Virus record (IMG/VR): IMGVR_UViG_3300044533_000020
Coordinates: 1-47,486 of that record
Direction: 5' to 3' (one strand)
Length of the DNA stretch: 47,486 nucleotides
Source of the DNA: a virus
This document shows positions 15,695 through 23,047 of the stretch, in pieces. The number at the start of each line of letters is the position of its first letter. Within the stretch, counting starts at the first letter, position 1. The translations under genes were made by a program, and so were the position numbers. A model generated the notes under the pieces. That model made no database searches. It was given only the letters and a program-made list of their open reading frames with translations, and had not been told where the DNA came from.

Positions 15695-16422
15695 TAAATG
15701 TTACCTTCGCTAAATGGATCTAAAGAACTGAAGTCAACAAACATGTCAGACTCTGTTTGAATTTCGTCATTGTCTGAAGCTGGAACTAAATCTTCCAATG
15801 AGAATTTTTCTAATACTAGATAATCGCCCTCTTCAGTCATAATAGAAATTTTATTAGAACTTTCTGTTCTTATTGTCCAATCCAGAATATTTGTATCGTT
15901 CTTTCTTTGAATAGAATCAATTTCTGGAATACCTGTATTGAACAGTTCTCCGGAATATTCAAACACTTCACAAGTCATTTCCCATGTTTGAAGTGCACCT
16001 AGCTGATAAAACATTTCATATTTGTTAACATACTTAATCTGAAACGCTCTTTGATTCAAAGGAAAATAGATAATATCTCCTTCGTTTGGTCTTACCTGTG
16101 CGGTAAACTCACCAACTTCTTCATTAAAGATTCTACGGGCAACAGAGAATACAACTTGATTGCGAATTTCAACGCCAAACTTAGATAGAAATTCTTGATC
16201 GCCACTAAACCCGTCAATGGATTTAATATACATTTCTATAGGATAAGCTACTTCATAAGAAGATTGATCGTCCGCTCCATACACATCATCGTAATTGTTT
16301 AATTTACGAGGAACGTAATATATGTCATGTCCGTATATTTTTATCGACTCAATTACCAAATTCTCAAGAAGTAGTTGTTCTTGAGATGCTTGGAAATTGT
16401 TGAAGAAAAAGTTAGTGGCCAT
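15694..16422 (-). CDS. 14: Neck protein gp14
   Basis: Neck component that with gp13 closes the filled head and receives the tail. The 242 residues compare with 256 in T4. Typical blocks are SQEQLLLENLVIESIKIYGHDIYYVPR near the N-terminus, and FLSKFGVEIRNQVVFSVARRIF and RPNEGDIIYFPLNQRAFQIKYV in the middle. The C-terminal 30 residues are acidic. It sits between gp13 (2-base gap) and gp15 (one-base overlap). Confidence 0.94.
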   Translation of the reverse strand: MATNFFFNNFQASQEQLLLENLVIESIKIYGHDIYYVPRKLNNYDDVYGADDQSSYEVAYPIEMYIKSIDGFSGDQEFLSKFGVEIRNQVVFSVARRIFNEEVGEFTAQVRPNEGDIIYFPLNQRAFQIKYVNKYEMFYQLGALQTWEMTCEVFEYSGELFNTGIPEIDSIQRKNDTNILDWTIRTESSNKISIMTEEGDYLVLEKFSLEDLVPASDNDEIQTESDMFVDFSSLDPFSEGNI

Positions 16423-16424
16423 GA

Positions 16425-17165
16425 TTATCCAATCATATCAGTTGCTGGCAAGCTGTATGTGTAAATCATTTCTCTTTCTAAGGCTTCTCTTTCTTGAGTG
16501 GCTTCATCGTATATTTTCTGACCATTGAAAGTTAAGCCTCCAGGCATTTTCATACCTTCAAACTTTTTAAGATTTTGACCCCACTGCTGTTTAATCAAAC
16601 AAGAAGCATAACGCCCTAACCAACGATCGCCCCAAGCATCAGAATAAACTGCAGGGTCTACGATTTGATATGCTTCAACGATTAGATAATTACCAACAGC
16701 AACTTGATCCCAAGACATGTCAATGTAAAGTCTATTAATATGTCTATTATATCTAAGTGGTTGTTGTCCAACTAGCATTTGTTCTAGGAACTGAACATGA
16801 TTCATGGCCATATAATATGGCACCATAGAAACTGATGTCAAAGTGTAAAGATCGTTTAGTGCAATCTGATAACGGATATTGAATAGGTTATTCAAACCAA
16901 GCGCAGAGCCAAGAGGGAAGATATTTACCGCTCCAATTATGTTCTCTGGGAGAGTAATATATTTGTTGGCAATATCAGTTGAGTCTATTTGTCTTTTATA
17001 ATAGGTCTTTTCAGAACCATCAAAATGATAATCCCAATAATATCTTAGAGCTTCGTCAATACGATCTGAAACCTGATCGTCGTCGACGTTGATTTCAACA
17101 ACTGGTTTACCTAATTTTCTTAGGCAATATTCAGTAAATTCTGCTCTTGTTGTTGGCACTGCCAT
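16425..17165 (-). CDS. 13: Neck protein gp13
   Basis: Head-completion protein forming the neck ring under the portal. The 246 residues compare with 309 in T4. The N-terminus TRAEFTEYCLRKLGKPVVEINVDDDQVSDRIDEALRYYWDYHFDG is the exo-T4 gp13 hallmark, followed by ITLPENIIGAVNIFPLG and RHINRLYIDMSWDQ. It begins the neck-packaging-tail-head series. A late-promoter-like TATAAACA lies 19 bases upstream. Confidence 0.92.
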   Translation of the reverse strand: MAVPTTRAEFTEYCLRKLGKPVVEINVDDDQVSDRIDEALRYYWDYHFDGSEKTYYKRQIDSTDIANKYITLPENIIGAVNIFPLGSALGLNNLFNIRYQIALNDLYTLTSVSMVPYYMAMNHVQFLEQMLVGQQPLRYNRHINRLYIDMSWDQVAVGNYLIVEAYQIVDPAVYSDAWGDRWLGRYASCLIKQQWGQNLKKFEGMKMPGGLTFNGQKIYDEATQEREALEREMIYTYSLPATDMIG

Positions 17166-17183
17166 TTAATTACCTTTGAATTA

Positions 17184-17191
17184 TGTTTATA
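17184..17191 (-). promoter_or_regulatory. Possible variant late promoter for gp13
   Basis: The minus strand reads TATAAACA, one mismatch to TATAAATA, between the fibre chaperone gene and gp13. It would separate the neck-packaging genes from the fibre locus. Confidence 0.35.
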
Positions 17192-17192
17192 A

Positions 17193-17657
17193 TTATTTAG
17201 CGGATTGTTCTTGTGAAGATTGTTTAGCAAGTTCTAATAATTTTTGAAATTCTTCCTCTGTTATCCATTTAATATTATTGTTATCCCAAAAATATTTTTT
17301 ACCATCATCTGGATAAGGGAATGGAGGAATCCATTCAATTTTTGCTTCATCTAACGTCCATGTATCTTTAAATGGAAATATTTCTTTTGATATTCTAATT
17401 TTTTCTGCTTTTTCAGATGGAGTTAAATCTCTAATTATATGAACATCTCTCCAGATATTATCAATTTTTTCATAATGGGTGCTATCATGAGTTTTTGATT
17501 GATCATATATTGGTAAAGGAACTCTTATAAATTTTTCAAATCCTTGAGGCGGATTATCAACGTCTAAATCGGGATAAAACTGCCTCAGATTCCATTCTGC
17601 GATTGGATGTTCAAAAGGTTTTCCTTCTACAACTCTAATAAAAAAATGTTCAGACAT
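17193..17657 (-). CDS. Probable tail fibre assembly chaperone
   Basis: The 154-residue protein begins MSEHFFIRVVEGKPFEHPIAEWNLRQFYP and has EKIDNIWRDVHIIRDLTPSEKAEKI in the middle. Its end is IEWIPPFPYPDDGKKYFWD with a Glu/Gln-rich tail. These are the features of the small phage proteins that lie next to fibre-tip genes and act as assembly factors. An upstream in-frame ATG at 17729 lies inside the preceding gene, but the start at 17657 is preferred because it has TTGGAG six bases upstream and matches the family start. It follows the glycine-rich adhesin by one base, which suggests that adhesin is its client. Confidence 0.75.
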   Translation of the reverse strand: MSEHFFIRVVEGKPFEHPIAEWNLRQFYPDLDVDNPPQGFEKFIRVPLPIYDQSKTHDSTHYEKIDNIWRDVHIIRDLTPSEKAEKIRISKEIFPFKDTWTLDEAKIEWIPPFPYPDDGKKYFWDNNNIKWITEEEFQKLLELAKQSSQEQSAK

Positions 17658-17658
17658 T

Positions 17659-18369
17659 TTAACTCCAATTAATTGTGACCCAACCGTTAGCTCCATTGCC
17701 TGGGGTGCCGGCGTTATAACCTCCAACATTTACTCCGCCACCCCCTCCGACGGTTACAGGATAAGACCCTGCCCAGACAGGAAACCCAGAAGTTATTTGA
17801 TGTGACCATTGTTGAGTAACTTTTCCTCCAGCGCCGCCATTACCACCGCTATATGCTGGTTGGAAGGCATAATTGAAATATCCGCTACCACCACCTCCAC
17901 CAGCTCCTCCGCCTCCGGTTGTTACAGATCCTCCTGATCCTCCACCATTAGTACCTGCACCACCGAAACTTGCAAATCCACCGCCACCACCACCTGTCCC
18001 AGCAGTAGCAGATAATCCATTAAAAGAACTGTTGGCGCCACTGTTTCCTCCAGATCCGCCTTCGGCTATAGCAAAATAATATAAAAAAGCATAATAAGCG
18101 CCTTCACCACCACCACCGCCACCTGCCGCAACATTAGCAAAAACTGTCTGGTATGGATATACTAACCATGAATATGAACCAGGAGTGCTGTAAGTATTAC
18201 TTCCTGCCGCTGGTTTCCCATAACCAGTACTTATGGATATCGATCCAGAAGGAACACCAAAAAGATATCTAGTGTTAGCTTCTCCAATAGAAATTTCAGA
18301 AGTGGCATTTCCTTTTGTTATAGTTGCGATATCTGAAAATGATATTTGTCCGCTAGATGGTAATGCCAT
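17659..18369 (-). CDS. Glycine-rich fibre-tip adhesin
   Basis: This 236-residue protein begins MALPSSGQISFSDIA, a start common to phage glycine-rich structural proteins. From residue about 80 to the end it consists of poly-glycine runs (GGGGGG, GGGSGG, GGGGAGGGGG) broken by short aromatic or polar loops (YYAFLYYFAIAEG, GYFNYAFQPAYSG). It ends GANGWVTINWS. This layout resembles the polyglycine-II adhesins that cap T2/S16-type long fibres (gp38), where the loops between Gly strands set the receptor. It overlaps the stop of the 777-residue fibre by one base and is followed by a chaperone, which fits a tip role. Homology to gp38 is inferred from composition, not alignment. Confidence 0.72.
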   Translation of the reverse strand: MALPSSGQISFSDIATITKGNATSEISIGEANTRYLFGVPSGSISISTGYGKPAAGSNTYSTPGSYSWLVYPYQTVFANVAAGGGGGGEGAYYAFLYYFAIAEGGSGGNSGANSSFNGLSATAGTGGGGGGFASFGGAGTNGGGSGGSVTTGGGGAGGGGGSGYFNYAFQPAYSGGNGGAGGKVTQQWSHQITSGFPVWAGSYPVTVGGGGGVNVGGYNAGTPGNGANGWVTINWS

Positions 18370-20702
18370 TATTTACCTCTTTTTAATTCGTCTACTTCAT
18401 TTTTGAGGTCTTTGATTGCTTCAATTAACAAAGCCACAATTCTATCATATTTAACCGCCTTAGTGCCGTCTTCTTTAGTTGCAACTACTTCAGGCAAAAC
18501 CTTTTCAATGTTTTGAGCAATAACGCCGACATCATGTCTACGGATAAAGTATCCATCTTCACCACCACGAGCATCCATGAATTCCTGGGTCCAATCAAAT
18601 TCTACGCCGTCAACAGCCATAACTTTTTCAAGAGCGTTTTCAATTGGTTTTACATTTTCTTTGAAGATGGCGTCTGAAGTATAATAAGCTGTGATGTTAT
18701 TATTTGCTCTAATTTCGCCAGCAGTTCCGGAAGCAGCAGTACCAACACCAATTGAATTAAATTGTGAGTTCTGCGAAGTAGAAGTGAATGTTGCAGCACT
18801 TCCATCAATCGAGACGCCTGTGAGAGTTTGAGACCCTGTTGTTCTATTAATTGTCAGTGAAGTAGTGCCAATAAACATTGTTTGGTTTGTTGCTGCAGCG
18901 CCGATCTCACCAAGAGTCCATGAAACAGCAGCAGATCCATCAACAGATTTACCAGTTGATCCGATAGTAATAGTTCTTGACGTACCCCATGTAGCAGTTG
19001 TAATAGCAGCAGAACCATTGAAGGCGGAACCATTAATGTTTCTAGAAGTAGCCAATGTGGCTGCACTGTTGACGTTAAGATTTCCTTCAGTCTTACCATA
19101 AGCTGTAGTGGCATTATTGACGTTAAGATTTCCTTCAGTCTTACCATAAGCTGTAGTGGCATTATTGACGTTTAGTGTAGCCTCAGTTTTACCATAAGGA
19201 CCAGTACTATTACCAATTAAAGTCGTTCCTACGTAATATGATACTGCATTAACGACTGTAGCATTGGCAGTAAATGCAGTTCCAACGGTATGACTAGCAG
19301 CGTTCATAGTTCCAGTGTGATAAACACCAGTGGCATTGGCAATAAGAGATGTTCCAACAGTATGTGACGAACCGTTAACTACACCAGCGTAAACTGGTAG
19401 ATAAGCAGCGACATTGGCGTTTAAGGTAGAATTAAGCTGATAGGAAGCAGCAGCTGTTCCTCCTAGATTTGTGGAGTTATTAGCTGTTAATGCGCTATTT
19501 ACGTTTAGAGTGCCTTCAGTTTTACCGTAAGCTGTTGTGGCATTATTAACGTTCAGATTGCCTTCAGTTTTACCATAAGCTGTTGTGGCATTATTGACGT
19601 TTAGTGTAGCCTCAGTTTTACCATAAGCATACGTAGCATTATTAACGTTAAGATTGCCTTCGGATTTACCGCTAACAAATGACGTATTATTAGCAGATAA
19701 AGTTCCAATATATGTTGCATTAACATGAACGCCAGTGGCATTTACTACAGTACCAGTTCCTGGAGTAACAAACAATCCTAAAGAATTGGCAGTAATACCA
19801 TTATTAGCTAGAACAGAAACCGTTCCGGATGTCGTGAATGGACCGCCAGTTAGACCGTTACCAGTGCCAACAGAAGTTACAGTTCCTGCATTAACGTCAT
19901 CAGCAGCCCAATAAGTGGCTGTACCATTAGAGTGAAGAACTTGGCCAGCGGTTCCGTAAGTGCCATTAGCAGAAAGGCCAGAACCTAATATTAGGTTAGC
20001 ATTATACGTATAAACACCAGATATTGTAAATGCCGCAGTGGTATTAACAACATTAGCTGGCATTCGAGCGTATGGAAGAACGCCTGTGGTTATATTAGTA
20101 GCATTGGTGTAAAAAGAACCAGGTTGGCTGTTTAAATTAGTGGCATTAGTTGCCTGCACAGCACTGTTAACATTTAGAGTAGCTTCTGTTTTACCATAAG
20201 GTCCAGTAGCATTACCGATTAATGTTGCGCCAACATAATATGAAACAGCATTAACTACTGTAGCATTAGCAGTAAAGGCAGTTCCAACAGTATGACTAGC
20301 AGCATTAACGATACCAGTGTAAACACCAGTAGCGTTAGCAACAGTAGAAGTGCCAACAGTATGACTAGCAGCATTAACGATACCAGTGTAAACACCAGTA
20401 GCGTTAGCAACAGTAGAAGTGCCAACTGTATGACTAGCAGCGTTCATAGTTCCAGTATGATACACACCAGTAGTATTGGCGATAAAAGTTGTTCCGACAG
20501 AAACACTAGTGCTGGTATTAGCGAAACCAACAATCGTTGTATTTCCGAGATAAACATCCCCTATAGTAGAAAGACGATGGGTGGGAGACGAATTATTGAT
20601 GCCCACATTACCTGTAGCGGTAACAGTAACTGCTGTTCCTAGTAAGGTGGTATTTGAGCCTGTTTCTAGACCGTTCTTTACGACGAAATTTTTATCTGCC
20701 AT
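18369..20702 (-). CDS. Tail fibre with C-terminal Peptidase_S74 chaperone
   Basis: The 777-residue fibre starts MADKNFVVKNGLETGSNTTL, followed by GNVGINNSSPTHRLS. Residues about 60-610 are repeats of two kinds: a 23-residue unit (SHTVGTSTVANATGVYTGIVN) and a 16-residue unit (YGKTEGNLNVNNATTA). The C-terminus is an intramolecular chaperone of the Peptidase_S74 type: YYTSDAIFKENVKPIENAL, then VGVIAQNIEKVLPEVV, then a coiled coil IEAIKDLKNEVDELKRG. Ser676-Asp677 is the expected self-cleavage dyad, so the last 102 residues should be released after trimer folding. The following gene encodes a glycine-rich adhesin. Confidence 0.9.
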   Translation of the reverse strand: MADKNFVVKNGLETGSNTTLLGTAVTVTATGNVGINNSSPTHRLSTIGDVYLGNTTIVGFANTSTSVSVGTTFIANTTGVYHTGTMNAASHTVGTSTVANATGVYTGIVNAASHTVGTSTVANATGVYTGIVNAASHTVGTAFTANATVVNAVSYYVGATLIGNATGPYGKTEATLNVNSAVQATNATNLNSQPGSFYTNATNITTGVLPYARMPANVVNTTAAFTISGVYTYNANLILGSGLSANGTYGTAGQVLHSNGTATYWAADDVNAGTVTSVGTGNGLTGGPFTTSGTVSVLANNGITANSLGLFVTPGTGTVVNATGVHVNATYIGTLSANNTSFVSGKSEGNLNVNNATYAYGKTEATLNVNNATTAYGKTEGNLNVNNATTAYGKTEGTLNVNSALTANNSTNLGGTAAASYQLNSTLNANVAAYLPVYAGVVNGSSHTVGTSLIANATGVYHTGTMNAASHTVGTAFTANATVVNAVSYYVGTTLIGNSTGPYGKTEATLNVNNATTAYGKTEGNLNVNNATTAYGKTEGNLNVNSAATLATSRNINGSAFNGSAAITTATWGTSRTITIGSTGKSVDGSAAVSWTLGEIGAAATNQTMFIGTTSLTINRTTGSQTLTGVSIDGSAATFTSTSQNSQFNSIGVGTAASGTAGEIRANNNITAYYTSDAIFKENVKPIENALEKVMAVDGVEFDWTQEFMDARGGEDGYFIRRHDVGVIAQNIEKVLPEVVATKEDGTKAVKYDRIVALLIEAIKDLKNEVDELKRGK
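18375..18677 (-). other. Peptidase_S74 self-cleaving chaperone domain
   Basis: This part of the 777-residue fibre carries the serine-aspartate start (TSDAIFKENV, Ser676), the conserved AQNIEKVLPEVV block and the terminal trimeric coiled coil. In known members the domain templates trimeric folding of the fibre and then cuts itself off before the serine. Activity here is predicted from intact motifs. Confidence 0.88.
19069..19164. repeat. Perfect 48-bp tandem duplication in fibre gene
   Basis: Two head-to-tail identical 48-bp units (19069-19116 and 19117-19164) encode the 16-residue repeat YGKTEGNLNVNNATTA. A third, diverged unit follows from 19165, and another series of the same unit lies at about 19500-19680. 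The perfect identity of the first two indicates recent slippage or unequal exchange. Confidence 0.92.
20248..20276. repeat. 29-bp block shared with another fibre gene (copy 1)
   Basis: These 29 bases are identical to 30639-30667 in the 1380-residue fibre gene and lie in the same cassette (codons for TAFTANATVVNAVSYY). Diverged copies of the cassette occur near 19241 and 27542. It marks homology available for exchange between fibre genes. Confidence 0.8.
20284..20421. repeat. Perfect 69-bp tandem duplication in fibre gene
   Basis: Two identical 69-bp units (20284-20352 and 20353-20421) encode a 23-residue unit of the type SHTVGTSTVANATGVYTGIVN. A third unit starts at 20422 and diverges after about 20 bases. 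The identity at synonymous sites shows that the duplication is recent. Confidence 0.92.
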
Positions 20703-20782
20703 GGTTCCCTGTCCCCTATGGTGTTGTTTTTTTAATATTTAGTCATATCGAAGGTTAGATTGCTCGCTCTATGTTGTAAATA

Positions 20783-20790
20783 GATTTATA
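20783..20790 (-). promoter_or_regulatory. Possible late promoter for the S74 fibre
   Basis: The minus strand reads TATAAATC, one mismatch to the late consensus, directly after a hairpin terminator and about 80 bases before the fibre ATG. The same terminator-then-promoter arrangement occurs after gp23, which raises its credibility. Confidence 0.55.
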
Positions 20791-20792
20791 AA

Positions 20793-20815
20793 ATGCCGTT
20801 CTTCAAGAACGGCAT
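20793..20815 (-). terminator. Hairpin terminator between the small-gene cluster and the S74 fibre
   Basis: A perfect inverted repeat with 11-base arms (ATGCCGTTCTT / AAGAACGGCAT) around one base starts 7 bases after the stop of the 59-residue gene. On the minus strand it is followed by TTTATAAAT rather than a long T run, so termination may be partial. It lies in the longest gene-free gap of the window (20703-20822). Confidence 0.7.
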
Positions 20816-20822
20816 CACAGTA

Positions 20823-21002
20823 TTATTTAATGACTTTATCTGCAAGAGGACCAGCTGGAGGTGACGCTCTTAATTGTGCGTCAGCCTGTTTCTGGACTTC
20901 TGTGAAAGTTATCAGAACAGTTTCTAATGGTAGTTTAGAAAGCCCAAGCATCACAATATTTAGCTGTTCAATCGTCAATTCAAGTTTAACATTCTTATCC
21001 AT
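20823..21002 (-). CDS. Small conserved-type phage protein, 59 residues
   Basis: The frame from ATG 21002 encodes 59 residues: a helical N-terminus (MDKNVKLELTIEQLNIVMLG) followed by LPLETVLITFTEVQKQADAQL and a short Pro/Ala tail. AAGGAGA lies upstream of the ATG, and the frame ends just before a hairpin terminator, so it closes a transcription unit. Similar short helical proteins accompany tail genes in many T4-like phages. The function is unknown; a structural or assembly accessory is likely from its place. Confidence 0.7.
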   Translation of the reverse strand: MDKNVKLELTIEQLNIVMLGLSKLPLETVLITFTEVQKQADAQLRASPPAGPLADKVIK

Positions 21003-21021
21003 AATTTACTGTCTCCTTATT

Positions 21022-21381
21022 TTAGGTATTGCTAATCGCCGTATTTGGCGCTGGTGCCCATGGTAGAGTTGCATCTACTACAGGATTCTTCTTATCGTCG
21101 ATTTGTTTCTGTATCTGTTCGTTAACATGTTCTTCGTATTGTCCAACAACCACTGCTTTGATCCAAGTAAGAACGTCGTCTTCAGTCAAATCTGAAAATG
21201 GAATGAAAGAAGTATTAGCTGGCATATTATTGGAAGAAAATGGAGTTGCTCCAGAAAATTCTCCATCAAGATCGCCTTCAGTCCCTATTTTCTTCCAATA
21301 TGTCTGCACGACAACATCGGAAGTATTAGCAACAGTTGTAGTTTTTAATCCGGTTACTTTCCAAGAATATGTTACCGCCAT
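21022..21381 (-). CDS. Small phage protein of the YSWKVTGLK type (unassigned)
   Basis: This 119-residue protein begins MAVTYSWKVTGLKTTTV, then VVVQTYWKKIGTEGDLDGEFSGATPF. Its C-terminal half is helical and acidic (LTEDDVLTWIKAVVVGQYEEHVNEQIQKQIDDKKNP). Proteins with this two-part plan are widespread in marine and enterobacterial myoviruses next to fibre genes, without an established role. A variant late promoter (AATAAATA at 21409-21416) lies 28 bases upstream. Confidence 0.7.
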   Translation of the reverse strand: MAVTYSWKVTGLKTTTVANTSDVVVQTYWKKIGTEGDLDGEFSGATPFSSNNMPANTSFIPFSDLTEDDVLTWIKAVVVGQYEEHVNEQIQKQIDDKKNPVVDATLPWAPAPNTAISNT

Positions 21382-21411
21382 TTTATCCTCTTAGATTATG
21401 TTTTAAGTTAT

Positions 21412-21657
21412 TTATTGTAATCCTAATGCTTGTTTCAATTCATCAATAGTTAGACCAACACGCTGCAGTTTTTCCTGAACTGTTGGTTCTGGTAATGGTT
21501 CTGGTAATGGTTCAGGCTCTTCTGGTTTGTTACCTTTTTTTAACCATGCCTGATATTCTGCCCATTCTTCTGGATTATTGGGACCTAATATCATACCATC
21601 TGTTAGTCTTACAACCGCATTTGTATGGAGCCTTGATTTATAATTAAGTTTTGTCAT
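21412..21657 (-). CDS. Small protein with a Pro-Glu repeat
   Basis: The 81-residue protein has an N-terminal block (LHTNAVVRLTDGMILGPNNPEEWAEYQAWL) and a linker of direct PLPEPLPEP repeats (about residues 51-58). It ends in a short helix TVQEKLQRVGLTIDELKQALG. The start overlaps the preceding gene's stop by one base (TAATG). Proteins with this EWAEYQAWL segment often sit beside fibre-tip genes and may assist assembly. Function is unknown. Confidence 0.65.
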   Translation of the reverse strand: MTKLNYKSRLHTNAVVRLTDGMILGPNNPEEWAEYQAWLKKGNKPEEPEPLPEPLPEPTVQEKLQRVGLTIDELKQALGLQ

Positions 21658-22241
21658 TAGTTATATCCATATGCTCTTACTGTCCCTGTGATGTTTCCTG
21701 ATGATGCATACATTTGAAATCCGGTTATAGCAACCGTTGATGCTGTATACCATCCTCCACCAATATACAAAGCAGTATATCCTGTCGTGTATGTCGGACC
21801 ATTAACCTTGTAATCCCAAGTTTTATAAGTAGAACCCGTCACATTATAAAGATACATAGTACCACATATACCAGATCCGCCAGTGGCTGTTGTAATGAAA
21901 TATGACGGATAAGTCATTGATAATTGTGTTGCTGACACTGAATGGAATGCACCAGTATTATTATTGAATATACCATAACCCATACTTTGATATCCAGCCG
22001 CTGCGTTGAGATATGCGCCGCCACCATATAACTGAAAATAAAGAGTCACCGACTGAGTTACAGGCAACAGATTTTCAAACACCAATTCGTAATTTCTATA
22101 ACCAGAAAGAACAGTAGTAGCGAGAGAAGCGACATTCGTGCCGGTGATCGTAGTAACCAAGTTTCTTGATCCATTACCGGTTGCCACAATACTGTTATCC
22201 GGATATGTGATACCACTGGTGCCGTTTATAGTGATCGCCAT
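21657..22241 (-). CDS. Fibre-tip-like structural protein
   Basis: The 194-residue protein begins MAITINGTSGITYPDNSIV, the usual start of short phage fibre or appendage proteins. It continues as a beta-rich, Tyr/Gly/Thr-rich domain (LSGYRNYELVFENLLPVTQSVTLYFQLYGGG, CGTMYLYNVTGSTYKTWDYKV), a jelly-roll-like composition. It follows a 136-residue chaperone-like gene by 4 bases. A receptor-binding or decoration role is inferred from the type of start and its place. Confidence 0.68.
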   Translation of the reverse strand: MAITINGTSGITYPDNSIVATGNGSRNLVTTITGTNVASLATTVLSGYRNYELVFENLLPVTQSVTLYFQLYGGGAYLNAAAGYQSMGYGIFNNNTGAFHSVSATQLSMTYPSYFITTATGGSGICGTMYLYNVTGSTYKTWDYKVNGPTYTTGYTALYIGGGWYTASTVAITGFQMYASSGNITGTVRAYGYN

Positions 22242-22245
22242 CTAG

Positions 22246-22656
22246 TTACTGCCCACAAGTAAGCGTTAAAAGTTCTTCAAGAGTAGTCGTAGAATCCACT
22301 ACCTGAGTAATGTTACGAAGGCGGTTCTTTTCAGCAACAATAGCAGTTGTATCAGCACCAGTTTCCTGTGCCTTCATGAAAAGAACATCTTGTGCTGCTA
22401 GTAGAGGAGCACGTTCGTTTCTTAGGCGAACCTTGGTGATCTCTCTTGCTTTATCAATATTGACAGTGATTGTATTAGCATCCATTTCCCAAGCATCAGA
22501 AAACTCTGGATGTTCTGGAAGATCAGAGGTATCAACAATACGAGCAAAGTTACCTAGGCCGCCTTTGTCTAAAATCTCTTGTGGTGTAAATTCTTTGGAA
22601 GGTGAGGTGATAGAAACACCGCCCTGTCCGTTTTGTGATATAATAACTTCAGCCAT
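22246..22656 (-). CDS. Fibre assembly chaperone-like protein (short paralogue)
   Basis: The 136-residue protein has an N-terminal beta segment and the motif SDLPEHPEFSDAWEMDANTITVNIDKAREI, then a helical C-terminal part rich in Arg (KNRLRNITQVVDSTTTLEELLTL). The same order of elements (D-Ala-Trp, then a short strand, IDIDKA, Arg-rich helices, LRDVTQ, TIEEL) occurs in the 258-residue protein at 23047-23823, so the two appear paralogous in their C-terminal halves. Such proteins are usually found beside fibre-tip genes. Confidence 0.62.
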   Translation of the reverse strand: MAEVIISQNGQGGVSITSPSKEFTPQEILDKGGLGNFARIVDTSDLPEHPEFSDAWEMDANTITVNIDKAREITKVRLRNERAPLLAAQDVLFMKAQETGADTTAIVAEKNRLRNITQVVDSTTTLEELLTLTCGQ

Positions 22657-22681
22657 TATTTTGATTTCTCCTATTGAATTT

Positions 22682-23047
22682 TTACCGAACTACGTTACAA
22701 TTGATGTTAGGTGCGTCGGAACTAGTTGAATTGCCGGCGGAAGATTGTATTCTAACAACTGAGGCACTGACATAAGAAAATAGAGTAAGTGCTTCTGAGT
22801 TAACTCCCTTTGGACCAGTAATACCGGAAGCACAATAATTAACGTCTGTTAAAGCAGTAGTAAAATTCATGCTGTAGTCGCCGGAACCGTTATAAGTTAC
22901 TGAAGACACATTAAATGAGGCACGAACAGAATATGGAGAATTTCCTTTATAATTCATCCATGCTTTTAAACTACCTCTGATAATATTAGTAGCACTAGTG
23001 CTATTTGTTTCATCTGATATTGTGCTTACTGTTAATGTACCTGCCAT
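22682..23047 (-). CDS. Small fibre-tip-like protein (paralogue 2)
   Basis: This 121-residue protein begins MAGTLTVSTISDET, followed by LKAWMNYKGNS, VRASFNVSSVTYNGSGDYSMNF and a C-terminus ending CNVVR. It shares this plan with the 131-residue protein at 23916-24311. Short proteins with the RASFNVSSV and GDY-NF motifs are common at phage fibre ends or as separate tip subunits. It overlaps the previous gene's stop by one base. Confidence 0.7.
   Translation of the reverse strand: MAGTLTVSTISDETNSTSATNIIRGSLKAWMNYKGNSPYSVRASFNVSSVTYNGSGDYSMNFTTALTDVNYCASGITGPKGVNSEALTLFSYVSASVVRIQSSAGNSTSSDAPNINCNVVR

Noticed and set aside
17658-17729. Upstream ATG extension of the fibre chaperone gene
   Set aside because: The extension lies inside the end of the adhesin gene and lacks a ribosome site, whereas ATG 17657 has TTGGAG and the family start MSEHFFIRV.
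17873-18079. Plus-strand proline-rich frame
   Set aside because: Antisense of the poly-glycine adhesin; the proline content simply mirrors Gly codons.
20292-20642. Long plus-strand frame with a Ser/Asn repeat
   Set aside because: It is the antisense shadow of the 69-bp fibre repeats; no plausible ribosome site, and all real genes are on the minus strand.
20703-20822. tRNA or small gene in the longest gene-free gap
   Set aside because: The gap is accounted for by a hairpin terminator, a late-promoter-like element and an AT-rich leader; no cloverleaf or frame is seen.
22310-22729. 139-codon plus-strand frame
   Set aside because: It covers the minus-strand chaperone-like gene and the end of the next one; Arg/Ser-rich shadow composition and no conserved motif.
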